From: Limnanthes douglasii subsp. nivea
Taxonomy: Eukaryota; Streptophyta; Magnoliopsida; Brassicales; Limnanthaceae
Direction: 5' to 3'
Length of the DNA stretch: 64,000 nucleotides
Assembly (NCBI GenBank): GCA_036936605.1
Contig: JAUPFV010000004.1
Span: forward strand, 138,145,473-138,209,472
A model generated the notes under the pieces. That model was not told where the DNA came from. It made no database searches and worked only from the letters and a program-made list of their open reading frames with translations. Below are positions 1-10,365 of this stretch, in pieces; within the stretch, counting starts at the first letter, position 1, and every line of letters starts with the position of its first letter. Made by a program: the position numbers and the translations under genes.

Positions 1-2107
1 CCTTTCATCATCGAGTTTCTCTTTCTCTTGAGAAATTTTATTTTCCAAAAAAGTGATCTTCTTCAGACACTCAGAAGATATCTCCTTCTCACGAGCAAGC
101 TCGTCCTCTACCTTCTTCAATTCAATTTTTCGTTTGATCAGCGGATGTCTTCTTTTCGTTGGCAATTTCATCTTTTAAGTTTTTCAATTCGACTCTTCTT
201 TGAATGATTTTGTTCTTATAGCAATCTTTGTGGCTGGCCTTCCTTTTGAGGAAAGCAGCGTGAAGCAATCTGTTAAGCTTATTCGCAACAAAGTCATTTT
301 CATAGACATCAAAATAAGCTGAGGCAGGGGGTGAGATTTTCCTTTTCCATAGGAATTGTTTCTCGATTCCCTTGACTAGAAGCTTGTCTTTTTTGGGGAA
401 CAAACTCCTCGCTAGAATCTGAGTCGACAATGACAACCATATTTAGAGGTAGCAAACTTGAACCAATGGTGTTGTCATCATCTTCTTCACTGTCACTTAT
501 TGCTTTTTGTTTTTCTTGAGAATAAAATATCTTTGTTGGCCTCACAGCAACTTCCCTCCCAGCTGGTTTCACCTCGACCACAGCTTCATGATTAATATTA
601 ACTTGATGTTCTTCCTAGACATCAACTCGATGTTATCCCCAGACCTCAATCTAATGATCTTCCCGGACCTTAATTTGTTGTTCTTCATGGACCTTAATCT
701 GTTGTTCTTCTCGGACTTTATTTTTTCGTTTTTCTCAAACATCAGCTTTTGAGCCAGTGTCATCCTTAGTATCATTCTCCTCACCATCGGATTTCATAGC
801 ATCCAGATTACTAAGATCCCTAGCTCTGGTGGGAAGGTAGACAAGATTTTCCAAGCCTTCTAAACGCCTAAGAACAATGTCTTCAATGGCTTCTTATGAC
901 CCGGATCACACCTCCAAAGATGGCTCCTAACCAAATTCGAGGGTGTGAATCTTCTATGGAACTTATAGCTCCAAGTGGTACCCGCCTAAATGCTCAATTT
1001 TTTAAAGACTTTCTTTGCGGATTGAACATGGTCCTTGAATAGTTTGGAAATCCTTTTCATATTTGTTAACAAAAAAATATTTTAGGTTGACTGATTCGAA
1101 CAAACAAATTAGAATAATTATGGAAACAAGTACCTCGTCCGGTCCACTTAAAAGTCAGTTGATGGGGCATCTCCTCGAAATTCTCAAAATTGGTCTCCTA
1201 GAGCCCGGAAACAAAAATGAATTTTTGTTTCCATTTCTTATCAGCCTCTAAGAAATATTTTACCACCTTGTATTTCCTCCTAAGGCCGAGAGAATAAAAA
1301 GGATAACGAGAATTTTTTGCCAGACTTGAGATTTCGACGAGCTGCTTCTTCGAGAATTCGATCTCAGCGATCTTGGAAGCCATAATGCATGCCATAAGGG
1401 TATACTACGTGTTGGGGGCCAGCTTGAGATGGACATAGTTCAATCAGATGAAAGTACTCCACCAGATCAGGTTCAAGGGGAAGGCGAATACCACAGTTTA
1501 TGAGTTCTGTATAAAGAACCAACTCATGATCTCGAACGAACAATGGTGTTTCTCTAATAGTAGAGAAACGAATCATGACATTTTTAGGGATCACCCACCG
1601 GTCCCTTATCTTCACCTCTTCAGTTGGGTGAAAGTACTTTTACTTTATCTTGTAGAGTGCGAGTAAATGTTTAACTTTAACCTCGCGAAGATTATTGTAT
1701 AAGATATATTCTATGTTCAAAGGCAAGTTTGAAGTACGCAACCTTTTATTTTTAAACATAGAAGTCTCTCCTTGGTGAGTAGGAGATGTGGTAGAAATAT
1801 TGGAAAGAGACAAGGATTCCTGGCCTGGCACAAGATGTGGTAGAAATAGGTACCGCTTCTATTGGGATCATGGGATCCACCCCTTGGCCATTATCTCACT
1901 CATCAAATAGTTTTTTCTCCTACATTTCCGAGACGGACTTCAAGACTTTTCCAGGTCAAACATTTTTTGAGAAGGGTTTCCGGGGACTAACCTCAGGGTA
2001 GTCTAAGGGGTTCCTTGTGGAGTTAATTAAGGGGTCGCAGCAGAAGGGGCGAGTCTAATTTCATAGACCTTTTATCGGGCTCTCGAGATTTTTTTACTTT
2101 TAGTCAT
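1..2107 (-). pseudogene. Decayed Tat-element antisense ORF (Transposase_28-like), left copy
   Basis: Read on the minus strand from 2107 downwards, this is a broken relative of the plus-strand gene at 7342-10326. Matching blocks in order: about 1831-1640 (NLREVKVKHLLALYKIK versus FHKVEFKYLLSLLKTKY), 1615-1364 (INCGIRLPLEPDLVEYFHL versus FNWGLRFPLDPEIVRYFHL), 1395-1198 (FIFVSG versus FLFVSG), then an 81-bp intron at 1053-1133, then a block around 900-1050 (RRFTPSNLVRSHLW versus KAFTPGNLARSHLW), and a lysine- and glutamate-rich coiled-coil tail running off the window edge. Frameshifts and stops break it into short frames. A possible start ATG on the minus strand is at 2105-2107, exactly at the edge of an LTR-like sequence. 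It is probably non-functional. Confidence 0.8.
1053..1133 (-). other. Conserved 81-bp GT-AG intron of aORF remnant
   Basis: On the minus strand the exon ends GGACGAG, the intron starts GTACTTG and ends ATGAAAAG, and homology to the young aORF resumes at once. It sits at the same protein position as the intron at 8699-8779 and has the same length. The right duplicate has it at 33382-33462. Confidence 0.75.
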
Positions 2108-2560
2108 GGTGTGGATTATTTTCGACTGAGGGTAATTTGGTCATGAGTTTTGGGGTGTTTCAAAGGTATTTAATGTTTATGTGTTTTGTAGTGAGAGATT
2201 TGAGTTGTCTGGTTGTATTAAATATTCATTACCCTCATTAATGAAAGTGGTTGGGTATTTATACCCTCAATTATGGGCCACATGGACTTTCACGTCATAT
2301 TTATGAAACCGGATCGAGTTCAAAAACCATATGCTAATTATTGATATCATGATCGCCCTCGTTATTATACGCTAATTATTGTTAGAGTTGGTAGGAAGTG
2401 TTAATACGGTTGGCGGACGACCTAGCTTTGTTTTGTTTGGTGGGAAATGTGGGCATCGGTTGCCGAAATTAATCTCAACGGCTAGTAAATAAAAATAGTG
2501 AAAGGACCGTATGTTAAAACTAATCTAAAGAATAGTGAAGGCGCAATAAAGTATTTAGTC
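2107..2560 (-). promoter_or_regulatory. LTR-like sequence facing the aORF, TATA box 2256-2263
   Basis: On the plus strand this begins TGGTGTGGAT and shares a string of blocks with the young LTR (6443-6912), notably ttacccnnnnttaatg, ggttgggtatttata and gggcc followed by a cgtca-like block. On the minus strand it reads TATAAATA about 150 bp upstream of the possible aORF ATG, so it would transcribe leftwards into the aORF. In the young element the corresponding LTR end faces the other way relative to its aORF. No primer-binding site adjoins the edge, and I could not define the far end or a target duplication. The right copy is at 34503-34960 with TATA at 34651-34658. Confidence 0.55.
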
Positions 2561-3265
2561 TAGACAGGCGATAGACCTACAATGCTTCCAAAAGTATCTT
2601 ACTACTTATTTTTAACTTTGGTGTGTATTCATTCCTAGGCAGATACAATCTATAGATAATAGATACAGAAGGTTTTGGTATTGACATATAAAGAATAATC
2701 TTAAATCCTTCACACACACTACAATCTACATCACCGTTCTAAATTTGGAAGCCACTACCATAGCTGCAGGCAGCAAGTGGTTTACAATCCACTTCTGTTT
2801 TCATACTCTCAGCTATAAAGCCTAAGTCACCATTCATCGCTTTTGTTACGCTAGCCAAATCATCTATTTACTCATCAGACTAATGTAGCAGACGATTAAT
2901 GTTTCATCAAGAATCACATCCCCACTAATCACTAATTTGACAAATTCTACATCACAAACCTTTTTAATCGTGGAATTATAGTTCCAAGAAACCCTCTTTA
3001 ATTATTCCTATCTTCCAACTTAATTTTTAGTTGCTTGATAAAATTTAAATGTTTCGGTTGAGAAGAGCCGCCGCACCAGTGTAAAAAATTGAAAAACCGA
3101 TACCCGTTATCGTCACATACACTATGAAAGAACAGACCAAACGGATTCGGATTCGGATTCGGAAGGAGGCATACAAAAAGACAGAAGATTACAAAAGTTT
3201 TGATCGAGTTCTTGCTGTACAACCCAAGGTATAAAACTAGTCCTCGGGTGTTAGAATTGTTTATA
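2560..3265. other. Unassigned part of duplicated block
   Basis: No recognisable gene. A minus-strand stretch at about 2745-2855 reads as open coding sequence (DDLASVTKAMNGDLGFIAES and onwards) and is identical in the right copy. I do not recognise it. A short cggatt hexanucleotide repeat lies at about 3141-3162. Confidence 0.4.
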
Positions 3266-3678
3266 CAATTGTAATTGTAGGAATAGATGTATTTGAGCAA
3301 TATAGGAAGAGACTGGGACCGTTTGGAAAAGGCCAAATGTTAGAAAACTATTGACAAACCATCTACCCGGAATGCCGATTTCATCGAGCATGTGGTGGGC
3401 AACAGGAAAATATTGCCACCAGTAACTCAAAGTCACCCAAGCTAATTCTCAGATAACGAGAAGCACAGCCAAACAATTGTAATTGTAGGAATAGATGTAT
3501 TTGAGCAATATAGGAAGAGACTGGGACCGTTTGGAAAAGGCCAAATGTTAGAAAACTATTGACAAACCATCTACCCGGAATGCCGATTTCATCGAGCATG
3601 TGGTGGGCAACAGGAAAATATTGCCACCAGTAACTCAAAGTCACCCAAGCTAATTCTCAGATAACGAGAAGCACAGCC
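3266..3678. repeat. 208-bp tandem duplication (two units)
   Basis: The unit starting caattgtaattgtaggaata at 3266 recurs at 3474 with virtually identical sequence down to cacagcc. The same pair is present in the right copy at 35663-36075, so the tandem event came before the large duplication. Minus-strand frames beginning MTLSYWW are by-products of this repeat. Confidence 0.9.
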
Positions 3679-3810
3679 ACTAAGACAAAGAAGGGAGACA
3701 AAAAGAAAAGAAAAAGGGGATGCTCAGGTACGCAAGTTTCATCGTCTTGGACGGATGGAAAGCAATAGACCTCTATTGCGGTTTGCGCAGTTTTCATCAT
3801 AGCAGCTCAC

Positions 3811-3881
3811 TGCACCAGCCGGGAATCGAACCCGGGTCTGTACCGTGGCAGGGTACTATTCTACCACTAGACCACTGGTGC
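3811..3881 (-). tRNA. trnG-GCC: tRNA-Gly(GCC)
   Basis: The minus strand gives a complete 71-nt tRNA. The acceptor stem is GCACCAG pairing with CTGGTGC plus discriminator A. The D-arm is GTGGTCTAGTGGTAGAA, the anticodon loop CTGCCAC carries GCC, and the T-arm contains the standard GGTTCGATTCC B-box. It has no intron and matches the canonical plant nuclear tRNA-Gly(GCC). There is no oligo-T terminator immediately downstream; the first long A-run on plus lies about 95 bp away (3697-3718). An identical copy sits at 36208-36278. Confidence 0.97.
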
Positions 3882-4264
3882 TTCTGGCATATTCAGCCGC
3901 CCACCTTTAGCACAACGCATCATCATCAAATCACGTTTGCTTTTTTTTATTGCCTAAGAAACATACGATAATAGCGGTTCTTTCTCGCATTAATTTTCCC
4001 ATATATATCTATATATTATTATTTGTTTGTTTATTCTTTTTAAAAAAAATCCACAATAAAAAAATATTATCGTTTTGTTTTAATGTTTTCTATTTATTAA
4101 TTTATTTCACTCTTTTTTCCACTCTATTGTTATTGAAATTCCATTTTTTTGTTTTTTTTTTATGGTGTTCTTTGTTTGTAATTTTTATTGTCAAAATATG
4201 AACCCCAACATTCTAACTATTCTACTTATTCAAAAGTTAATATTTTCAAATTATTGAAAAAACT

Positions 4265-4740
4265 CATTAGCGTATAAAGATATTAGAGAGGTGTCACAAA
4301 AGTCGATATGATGAATGTTTCTCATGGTAATGGGAACGAGTGTAATAAGCCTCTTTGATTGCTTTTCAAGGTTTATGCCGAAACAATTCAAATAACAACT
4401 CCAAACAACAAAATTGTTTCTGTATTAGATCTGTATAACAACAAAAGATAAGCTCACTTGTGTGGTGTCAATTTATGGATTGATTTATTTCAATACCTAG
4501 ATATACATACCGGTTGGTATAACGGCGACCAATCATGTTTGTATTAATTTAAAAAATAAACTATAAAAAAACACAATAATGATAAAATATCCATCTATTT
4601 AGGTGGAATATACATTATCAACTACAACCACAATAATTATAGGACATTTTAATAAGTTGCTAATCATACCTCAAGCTAGGTTTTCGAATAGAGTTTAGGA
4701 ATCATATTCACTTGCTTTCGTGGTGCATGTATCACACGTG
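4265..4740. repeat. Dispersed repeat family R, copy 1
   Basis: A non-coding sequence with landmarks gatgaatgtttctcatggta, ataagctcacttgtgtggtg and tggattgatttattt. Related copies occur at 36664-37140, 37650-38130, 29336-30110, 41300-41890 and (partial) 46616-46990. The class is unknown; it could be an LTR or another non-autonomous element. Around 3890-4264 the sequence is AT-rich with no other feature seen. Confidence 0.75.
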
Positions 4741-4979
4741 ACCAATGAGCACCAACTATAATTCGTTGGTTCGTTTGATAGATACCAAATATTTCTCTTT
4801 TTTCATTCTTTCATTTTCAAATTTTCAAACACTATTTTATCCATATTTCATCTTTTATATTCCATTATCCTCATTTATCAATCGTTCCCGTTTGTTCATC
4901 ATCGTTTCTTCGGAGGAAGTTCGAGTACCTTTGTGAGTACTATTTTTTGGTAATCAGGCAATAGCCCGTACAAAGGCAA

Positions 4980-6442
4980 TTGAGATTCACATGTTCCTAT
5001 AGTGTATTGAGCATGTAAGAGGCATGCCCGCAAGCGTTATTTTCCATAAAGTTAAAGTATGACATAACGTACGCCCCATTATCTAAAAACTAAAAAACAA
5101 ATCTACCAAAAATTCCAAAGCAATTGTGGCAGAAGTAGATCAACTAAAAAAGGTGGGGTATATCGTAGAGTCTCAATACCTACTGTGGATGGAAAACCCA
5201 GTACTCGTCAAAAATGAAAATAAGAAATGATTCATGTGTATTGACTTTACAGATTTAAACAGGGCTTGTCTGAAGGATCATTTATCTATCCCAAGAATTG
5301 ACTAGTTGAAAGATTTAACCTCGGATAATAAACTCTATCATTCATGGACATGTTTGCGGGGTATAACCAAATACATATGGATGTCGTGGGACCAAGAAAA
5401 CACCACATTCATAACATGTAAGGTGATCAACTGTTACAAAGTGATGTCGTTTGGTTTAAATAATGATGGGGTTACTTATCAGCGCTTGATAAATAAGGTC
5501 GTCGCTAGCCGGATCGGTATGAACATTGAAGTTTATATTGATCATATGTTAGTAAAAATAATGAGAGTGAGGATTATTTTTCCGATCAGAAGAAAACATT
5601 TTATATCTTGAAAGCCATTAACTTAAAATTGAACCAAAAAACGTACATTTGGTGTTTGATCTGAAACCTTCTTAGATTATATAGTAAGTGAAAAGAGCAT
5701 TCAACCTAACCTAGTATAATTGAGCGTTTAATTGCCATGGATCCTCCAAGGTCCATGAAAGAGGTAAAAAAATTAATTAGAAAGTCACCAGCTTTAAACA
5801 GATTTATATCAAGATTTTCATATAAGTGTGCACCATATTTCGAAGTACTAAAAAAGACGAATAGGTTTAATTGGACTACCAAGTGTGAAGAACATTTTAT
5901 ATATATAAAAGAACATCTATGCTTTACAAATACTTTGACCAAACTATTTATGAGCGAGAAGCTATTTATTTACATAGTTGTGTCGGATTATGCAGTAAAT
6001 GTGATTTGATTAGAGAAGTTAAAAGTTATCCATGCCCGAAAAAGCCTACTAGATGCTGAAAAATTATACTTGAAGCTGGAAAATTATTAGATTTGGCCCT
6101 AGTAGTGGCAACACGAAAAATGAGACCATATTTCTAAGTCCATTCTATTGCATTTCAAACATCTTTTCAACTTAAGAATGTGTTATTATAAACTAGATGT
6201 ATTGGTTTGGATGACTAAATAGTTAGTCTAATTAAGAGACTACAATATTGAATTTGAACATCATATAACAATTAAGCATAATCTTTGGCAGCATTTCTAG
6301 TTGAGTTTCATTCCAAGCAATCTGAGCTTGGGATAAATATTGTTAAGCCTCTAAATGAGTGGATAGTACAAACTGATGAAGGTTCGAGCGTTTTCGGTTG
6401 TGGAGCAGGGATTCAATTTATCTCCATTCCAGTAGTTAAATG
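4980..6442 (+). pseudogene. pol: Old Tat-element pol remnant: RT to RNase H, first part
   Basis: Many stops break a clear Tat-lineage pol on the plus strand. Visible blocks are GMPASVIFHKVKV (linker before RT), AEVDQLKKVGYIVESQY, MCIDFTDLNRACLKD, VMSFGLNNDGVTYQRLINK and a YIDH in place of YIDD, then the RT connection domain (SPALNRFISRFSYKCAPYF). At the end comes the RNase H start FLVEFHSKQ with QTDEGSS replacing the usual TDGGSS. It is cut at 6442 by the young element and continues at 16973. The first 150 bp lie inside the large duplication, whose break falls within the reverse transcriptase. Confidence 0.85.
6438..6442. repeat. 5-bp target-site duplication AAATG, left
   Basis: AAATG lies immediately before the LTR start at 6443 and is repeated immediately after the other LTR at 16968-16972. 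Five bases is the usual Gypsy target duplication. Confidence 0.95.
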
Positions 6443-6912
6443 TGGTGAGGATAAAAGTAGCCTGAGGGTAGGCTGGTAATTTCAAGTGGAGTTTTAAGGC
6501 GGCGTGAGGGTGTTTCAGGGTGGTGTGAAGGTGTTTCAAGATATTTCAAGGTGAAGAGAGAATTGAGCAGCTTGGCAGCAGTAAATTTTTGTTACCCATA
6601 GTTAATGCTGGTGGTTGGGTATTTATAGTATGTAGTTTGGGCCCTTATGGGCTTTCGGGTCAAGTTTAATGGACCCGGGTCATGTTTAAAGACCCATGAG
6701 TTTTAAGTAGATGAGCAGGTAGCTTAGTCAGATAGTGTTTAGGTATTTTAGTACTTTAGTCATAGTTCGAACTGCTTTAGATTTGCAGTGTTCGAAGTCA
6801 TCTGTCCGATTCAAAAGTCCTGTCCGAATTAAGCTCTTGGAGTCTGTCCGGTTTACGGAGAGATTTACCTTGGGATGCCCTTCCGGGGAGCACTCCGAAT
6901 TCGGACTCATCA
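6443..6912 (-). repeat. 3' LTR of the young Tat element
   Basis: The plus strand reads TGGTGAGGAT to GGACTCATCA. It differs from the other LTR only near 6550-6554 (two sites) and 6706 (one site). Confidence 0.97.
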
Positions 6913-6916
6913 GGAG

Positions 6917-6926
6917 CCCCTTTTTT
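6917..6926 (-). other. Polypurine tract
   Basis: On the minus strand AAAAAAGGGG lies four bases before the 3' LTR start at 6912, the usual position of the plus-strand DNA primer in reverse transcription. Confidence 0.8.
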
Positions 6927-7240
6927 AGGTATTTGAACAAGTATCCTTGTCAAAGAACTGAAAAACAGTCCGATTCAGGAAGTGGTTTATCAATTCGGAG
7001 AGAGTTGAGAACAGAACCGGGCAGACCAAACGTTACGAATTCCAAACGGTTCTTGTCAGAGTTAGTGGGACACGTGTCACTCTCTGGTTGGTCTCTTTAG
7101 CCGTTTTTTCTCCTTGAAAGTTGCACCACTTTCTCGAACAAGTTACCTCTTTAAATGTTATTAATGACATCAGCGCCGTCTTTTAATTATTGCCCAACTT
7201 TTCGGATTCTCCTAGGAATCAACCCCTTTTTTACATTTAC

Positions 7241-7341
7241 TATAAATTCTTTTCACCTTTCACAGTCTCACTATCTCTTTCACTTTGCCATTTCACCCAA
7301 AGCTTTATCTCTCTAAAACCTCAAAATTTCCTTAGTTGTTT
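7241..7341 (+). promoter_or_regulatory. Putative promoter and 5' leader of the antisense gene
   Basis: TATAAATT at 7241-7248 stands about 95 bp upstream of the ATG at 7342, on the strand opposite to gag-pol. A CT- and CA-rich leader follows without an upstream ATG that I can see. The region from the LTR edge (6913) to here is about 330 bp and holds no other gene. Confidence 0.55.
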
Positions 7342-10326
7342 ATGTTCACAGCAAGAACAGCACTGATCAAGGGCGGTTGGCTTAATCTCTCAGAATTGGA
7401 GAAAGCTCAAAGGGTTGAAAAAGAGAAAAGACTTGCAGCAGGGCTTCCAGCGTCGCCTGTTGAGAAACCAGCCCCTTCAATCGAAGAATCTGACAGAGGT
7501 TCATCTTCTTCTAAAGGTACAAAACCTAGAAAACTCTTTCAATCAACGCTCTCCCCCATAGTATCTGGCTCTTCAGTCCAAGAGTCGATCCCTATTGTTG
7601 AACCGGGGGTCACTTTCACAAGTGTTAGGAAAAAATCCACTTTCATTGCTATGGGGTCCGACTCCGACCATTCTCCAGATAAACTAATCATGAAAAGACC
7701 AAGTATATTGGTTAAAGGGCTTCCTTCTAAAAGTACACCCTCAAAATCGGGGGCAAAAAATAGTGAATCAGGGTCCGGGGAAACTATTAGGACTCTCCGG
7801 GAAAGGCCGGTTGGTCCGGAGGCTAGCAGCCCACTACCTCCCAAAGAAACTTCGACCTCAGAAACTCAGACTGAGGTGAGAACTCAAAAACATACAAAGA
7901 ACCAACAGTCCGGAGGATCAGCTGTGCCAAGCTTCATCCCTCCCCGGGCTGTTTCTGCAGAAGCTCCCCCAACAATAATGGAGGAGAGGATGGAAGACTC
8001 CACTGAGGAGGTTAGGTTTGAGTCCGAGTCTTCCGGACAAGCTGAAACTGCTATAGTTGTTGCTAAGAAGGGCAAAGAGGACTTGTATCTGAGGCGTCCG
8101 GACCTGCCGGAGAGCCTCAAAGGGAGAGTAGGGCCCTGCTTTCACAAGGTAGAGTTCAAATATCTTTTATCTCTGTTAAAGACCAAGTATGTGTTCATTC
8201 ATACTAGAGATCTAGGACGACTGCGTACTAAGTGGGGGATCCCTGAGAATGTAAAGATTCGAATTCCCATCGATCCAGAGACCCCGATGGACTGCAAAAG
8301 AAATGAGATAGTCTTCTTTACAGAGCTATTCAACTGGGGACTTAGGTTCCCACTGGACCCAGAGATAGTGCGCTATTTTCATTTGGTCAAGCTATGTCCA
8401 ACACAGCTAAGCCCCAACGGTTGGTACACCTTGATGTCATGTATTATGGCGTCTAGGCTATCCGGAATTCCTCTTCCTATGGAAGAGTTTGCAGCTGTGG
8501 CTAACTTGTGCAAACACCATCAGTTCCCCTTTTACCATTTCAACATGGGGAACGATCTTAAAGCTGTTGACGATCTCCTGGAGTCGGAGAGCAAGTGGAG
8601 GAGCCAGTTCCTGTTCGTCAGTGGCTCATGGGAGAATGGCAAGAAAATTAAAACCGGGGAGAATCCTAGCCTACTTCGAAGTAGATGGAGGAGCGATCGT
8701 AAGTTTTTATTCTAAGTCTCTGTTCGAACCTCTCTTTCCTTTAAGTTTATACTAATTAGTTTTTCTTTTGTTTTGTCAGAGCTGCCAAAGGAGTTCGGGG
8801 ACTATCTGAAGGCCGGACAGGTCACCTGTGGCAAGCTCAACGCTTGGGCCGCAGAGAACTGGGAGAACCGGTTTCATAAAGCCTTCACTCCTGGAAACCT
8901 AGCGAGGTCTCACCTGTGGAACACCACAGGTCGAAGAGACTTAACCTGGGAGGAGTTCTCCACCCCACCTGATGAAGATGTCGTGCTGAGAAGGTCTCAT
9001 GAACTGGATGGGAACCTCTTCCTTCCTGCCCGGGCCAAAGCCCCAAGTAAAATGAAGGGCAAGAAGAAGAAAGGCAGGAAAGCGGTAGAGGATACTGAGA
9101 AAGAGGCCCCAATGGATTCAGAGGTGCCAGCCCAGGCTCAAGTTGATGCAAACCTTCTACAAGTGGTAGAACAGGAGAGCGAGAAACAAGGAGTGAAGCC
9201 CCCAAAACCGTCAAGGGCTTCTAAACGGGCTCGTAAGCAAGCAAGTGACAGTGCTGACAGGGAAGTCAAAAAGAAAAAGACTTCCCAAGGAGAAGAGCTC
9301 GCTCTCCGGGATCCGGAGCCCACTTTCCCAACCGACCCGACGTTAGCCGAAGAGATCCTAGGGAATCTTAATGAAGGGATTCCAATGGAATTCCATACTG
9401 ATGAGGTCGAAAGGGGAGAGATTAACATGGATGAAGTGGACGTCACCGGTCTTGGTGAACTAGGTGATTATTTCCTTGGCCTGTCCAGAGACGAATTCGC
9501 AGGACCATATGTTCCCCCAAGTAGTTCCAACACAGTGAACTTCAATGGTAAGACTTTTATGGTTTCCAGTGAGAGGGACATCATAGCCCACTCTCTCCTT
9601 AGCAACGTGCAGCCAGTACTTACCTTGGAAAGGCAAGTCCGGAGTCAGGCAACCACCATCAAAGACCTCAAGTCTGAGAAGGAGAAGTTGTCCGATGACC
9701 TCAGGACTGCTGCCACTAAGGTTGATTTACTTAAGGAATCGAACGAACAGCTAAAGAAGAATCACAATGAAAGCAACACAAAAGTTGCTTCTTTAGAAGA
9801 GACCGTAAAAGATCTCCGGGCTAAGCTGTCCGGACTGGAGAAGGATTTGACAGCCTCAAGGGAAGAAACTGCAGCAAAGGAGAAGCTTGTCACCAATCTG
9901 ACCACTGACAAACTTGCTTTAGAGAATGCAGTAAACCGGGCTGTTGAAGAGAAAGATGCTTTGGTGAAGGATCAAGAGGCCATGATCAAGGCCAAAATCA
10001 ACGCTTATGCCAGGGAGATGTTACAGAGTGAAGAATTAATGATTGAAAAGGTGAAGTCCGATATGGTCCTCCTGTTTCACGAGAAGTTCCCGAAGAGGAG
10101 ACTAGGGGACTTATGGCGCTATGTGGATGACGATGATCTCCCATACTGGACCATGGTTGATGAAGGGTACACCGATGTGTCCTCGTCTGGTGACGAAGAG
10201 GAAACCGGGAAGAGCCCAGGTGAGGAGGAGATTGATCCCAAAGGTAAGAAGATTGTCGAGGAGAAGAGCGACATCAAAGGCAAGAAAGCAGATGAGGGTG
10301 AGCCATCTTCAAAGGCTCAACCTTAA
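7342..10326 (+). CDS. Two-exon antisense ORF (aORF) with Transposase_28-like domain
   Basis: Two open frames, 7342-8698 and 8780-10326, are joined in phase by removing an 81-bp GT-AG intron. The product is about 967 residues. The second frame has no ATG of its own at its start. Residues 1-270 are serine- and proline-rich and disordered. About 275-430 resemble the plant 'putative gypsy type transposon' family (Transposase_28, PF04195), with GLRFPLDPEIVRYFHLVKL and a following LSPNGW. The middle has several basic clusters (KKKGRK, KRARKQ, KKKKTS) that could direct nuclear import. About 725-860 are a long coiled coil, and the tail is acidic. Antisense ORFs between integrase and 3' LTR are known in Tat elements; their function is not known. 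It converges with integrase, whose stop is 470 bp away. Start choice: ATG 7342 is the first ATG in frame after the TATA box. Confidence 0.85.
8699..8779 (+). other. Intron of the antisense ORF
   Basis: The donor is GATC|GTAAGT and the acceptor is TTTTGTTTTGTCAG|AG, with a pyrimidine-rich 3' end. Exon 1 ends after the first base of a codon and exon 2 supplies the other two (C+AG), so the frame continues exactly. Without splicing the frame stops at 8713-8715. Confidence 0.85.
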
Positions 10327-10365
10327 TTTATAATTTGTTTTGTTTATCTTTTGTTTTGAACTAAA

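Larger units (their letters stand above)
1..5128. repeat. Large direct duplication, left copy (partner 32327-37499)
   Basis: Position 1 aligns with 32327 and the match runs without a large break to 5128/37499, where both copies read caattgtg and then diverge completely. The left boundary lies outside the window for this copy; the right copy's homologous aORF continues left to about 31979. By eye the copies differ at roughly 1 percent of sites in the first kilobase and less in 2500-3900, plus small indels (a 3-bp indel near 250/32585, a 65-bp tandem gain in the right copy at 34300-34431, a 16-bp loss near 37304). The block contains an aORF remnant, an LTR-like region, a tandem repeat, a tRNA-Gly gene and the N-terminal edge of a Tat reverse transcriptase. 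Confidence 0.95.

Noticed and set aside
2102..2830. Solo LTR with AGTCA target duplication
   Set aside because: AGTCA before 2107 recurs near 2825, but the sequence before it does not end in CA or match the LTR end, so the boundary is not supported.
3251..3644. Minus-strand frames beginning MTLSYWW in both duplicates
   Set aside because: They are produced by the 208-bp tandem repeat and match nothing I recognise; composition is not gene-like.
3720..3971. Plus-strand open frame across the tRNA region (also 36117-36368)
   Set aside because: It runs antisense through the tRNA-Gly gene and has no protein-like homology.
8773..10326. Second aORF frame as an independent gene starting at 8773
   Set aside because: There is no ATG there; the position lies inside the intron 3' end and the frame is joined to exon 1 by splicing.
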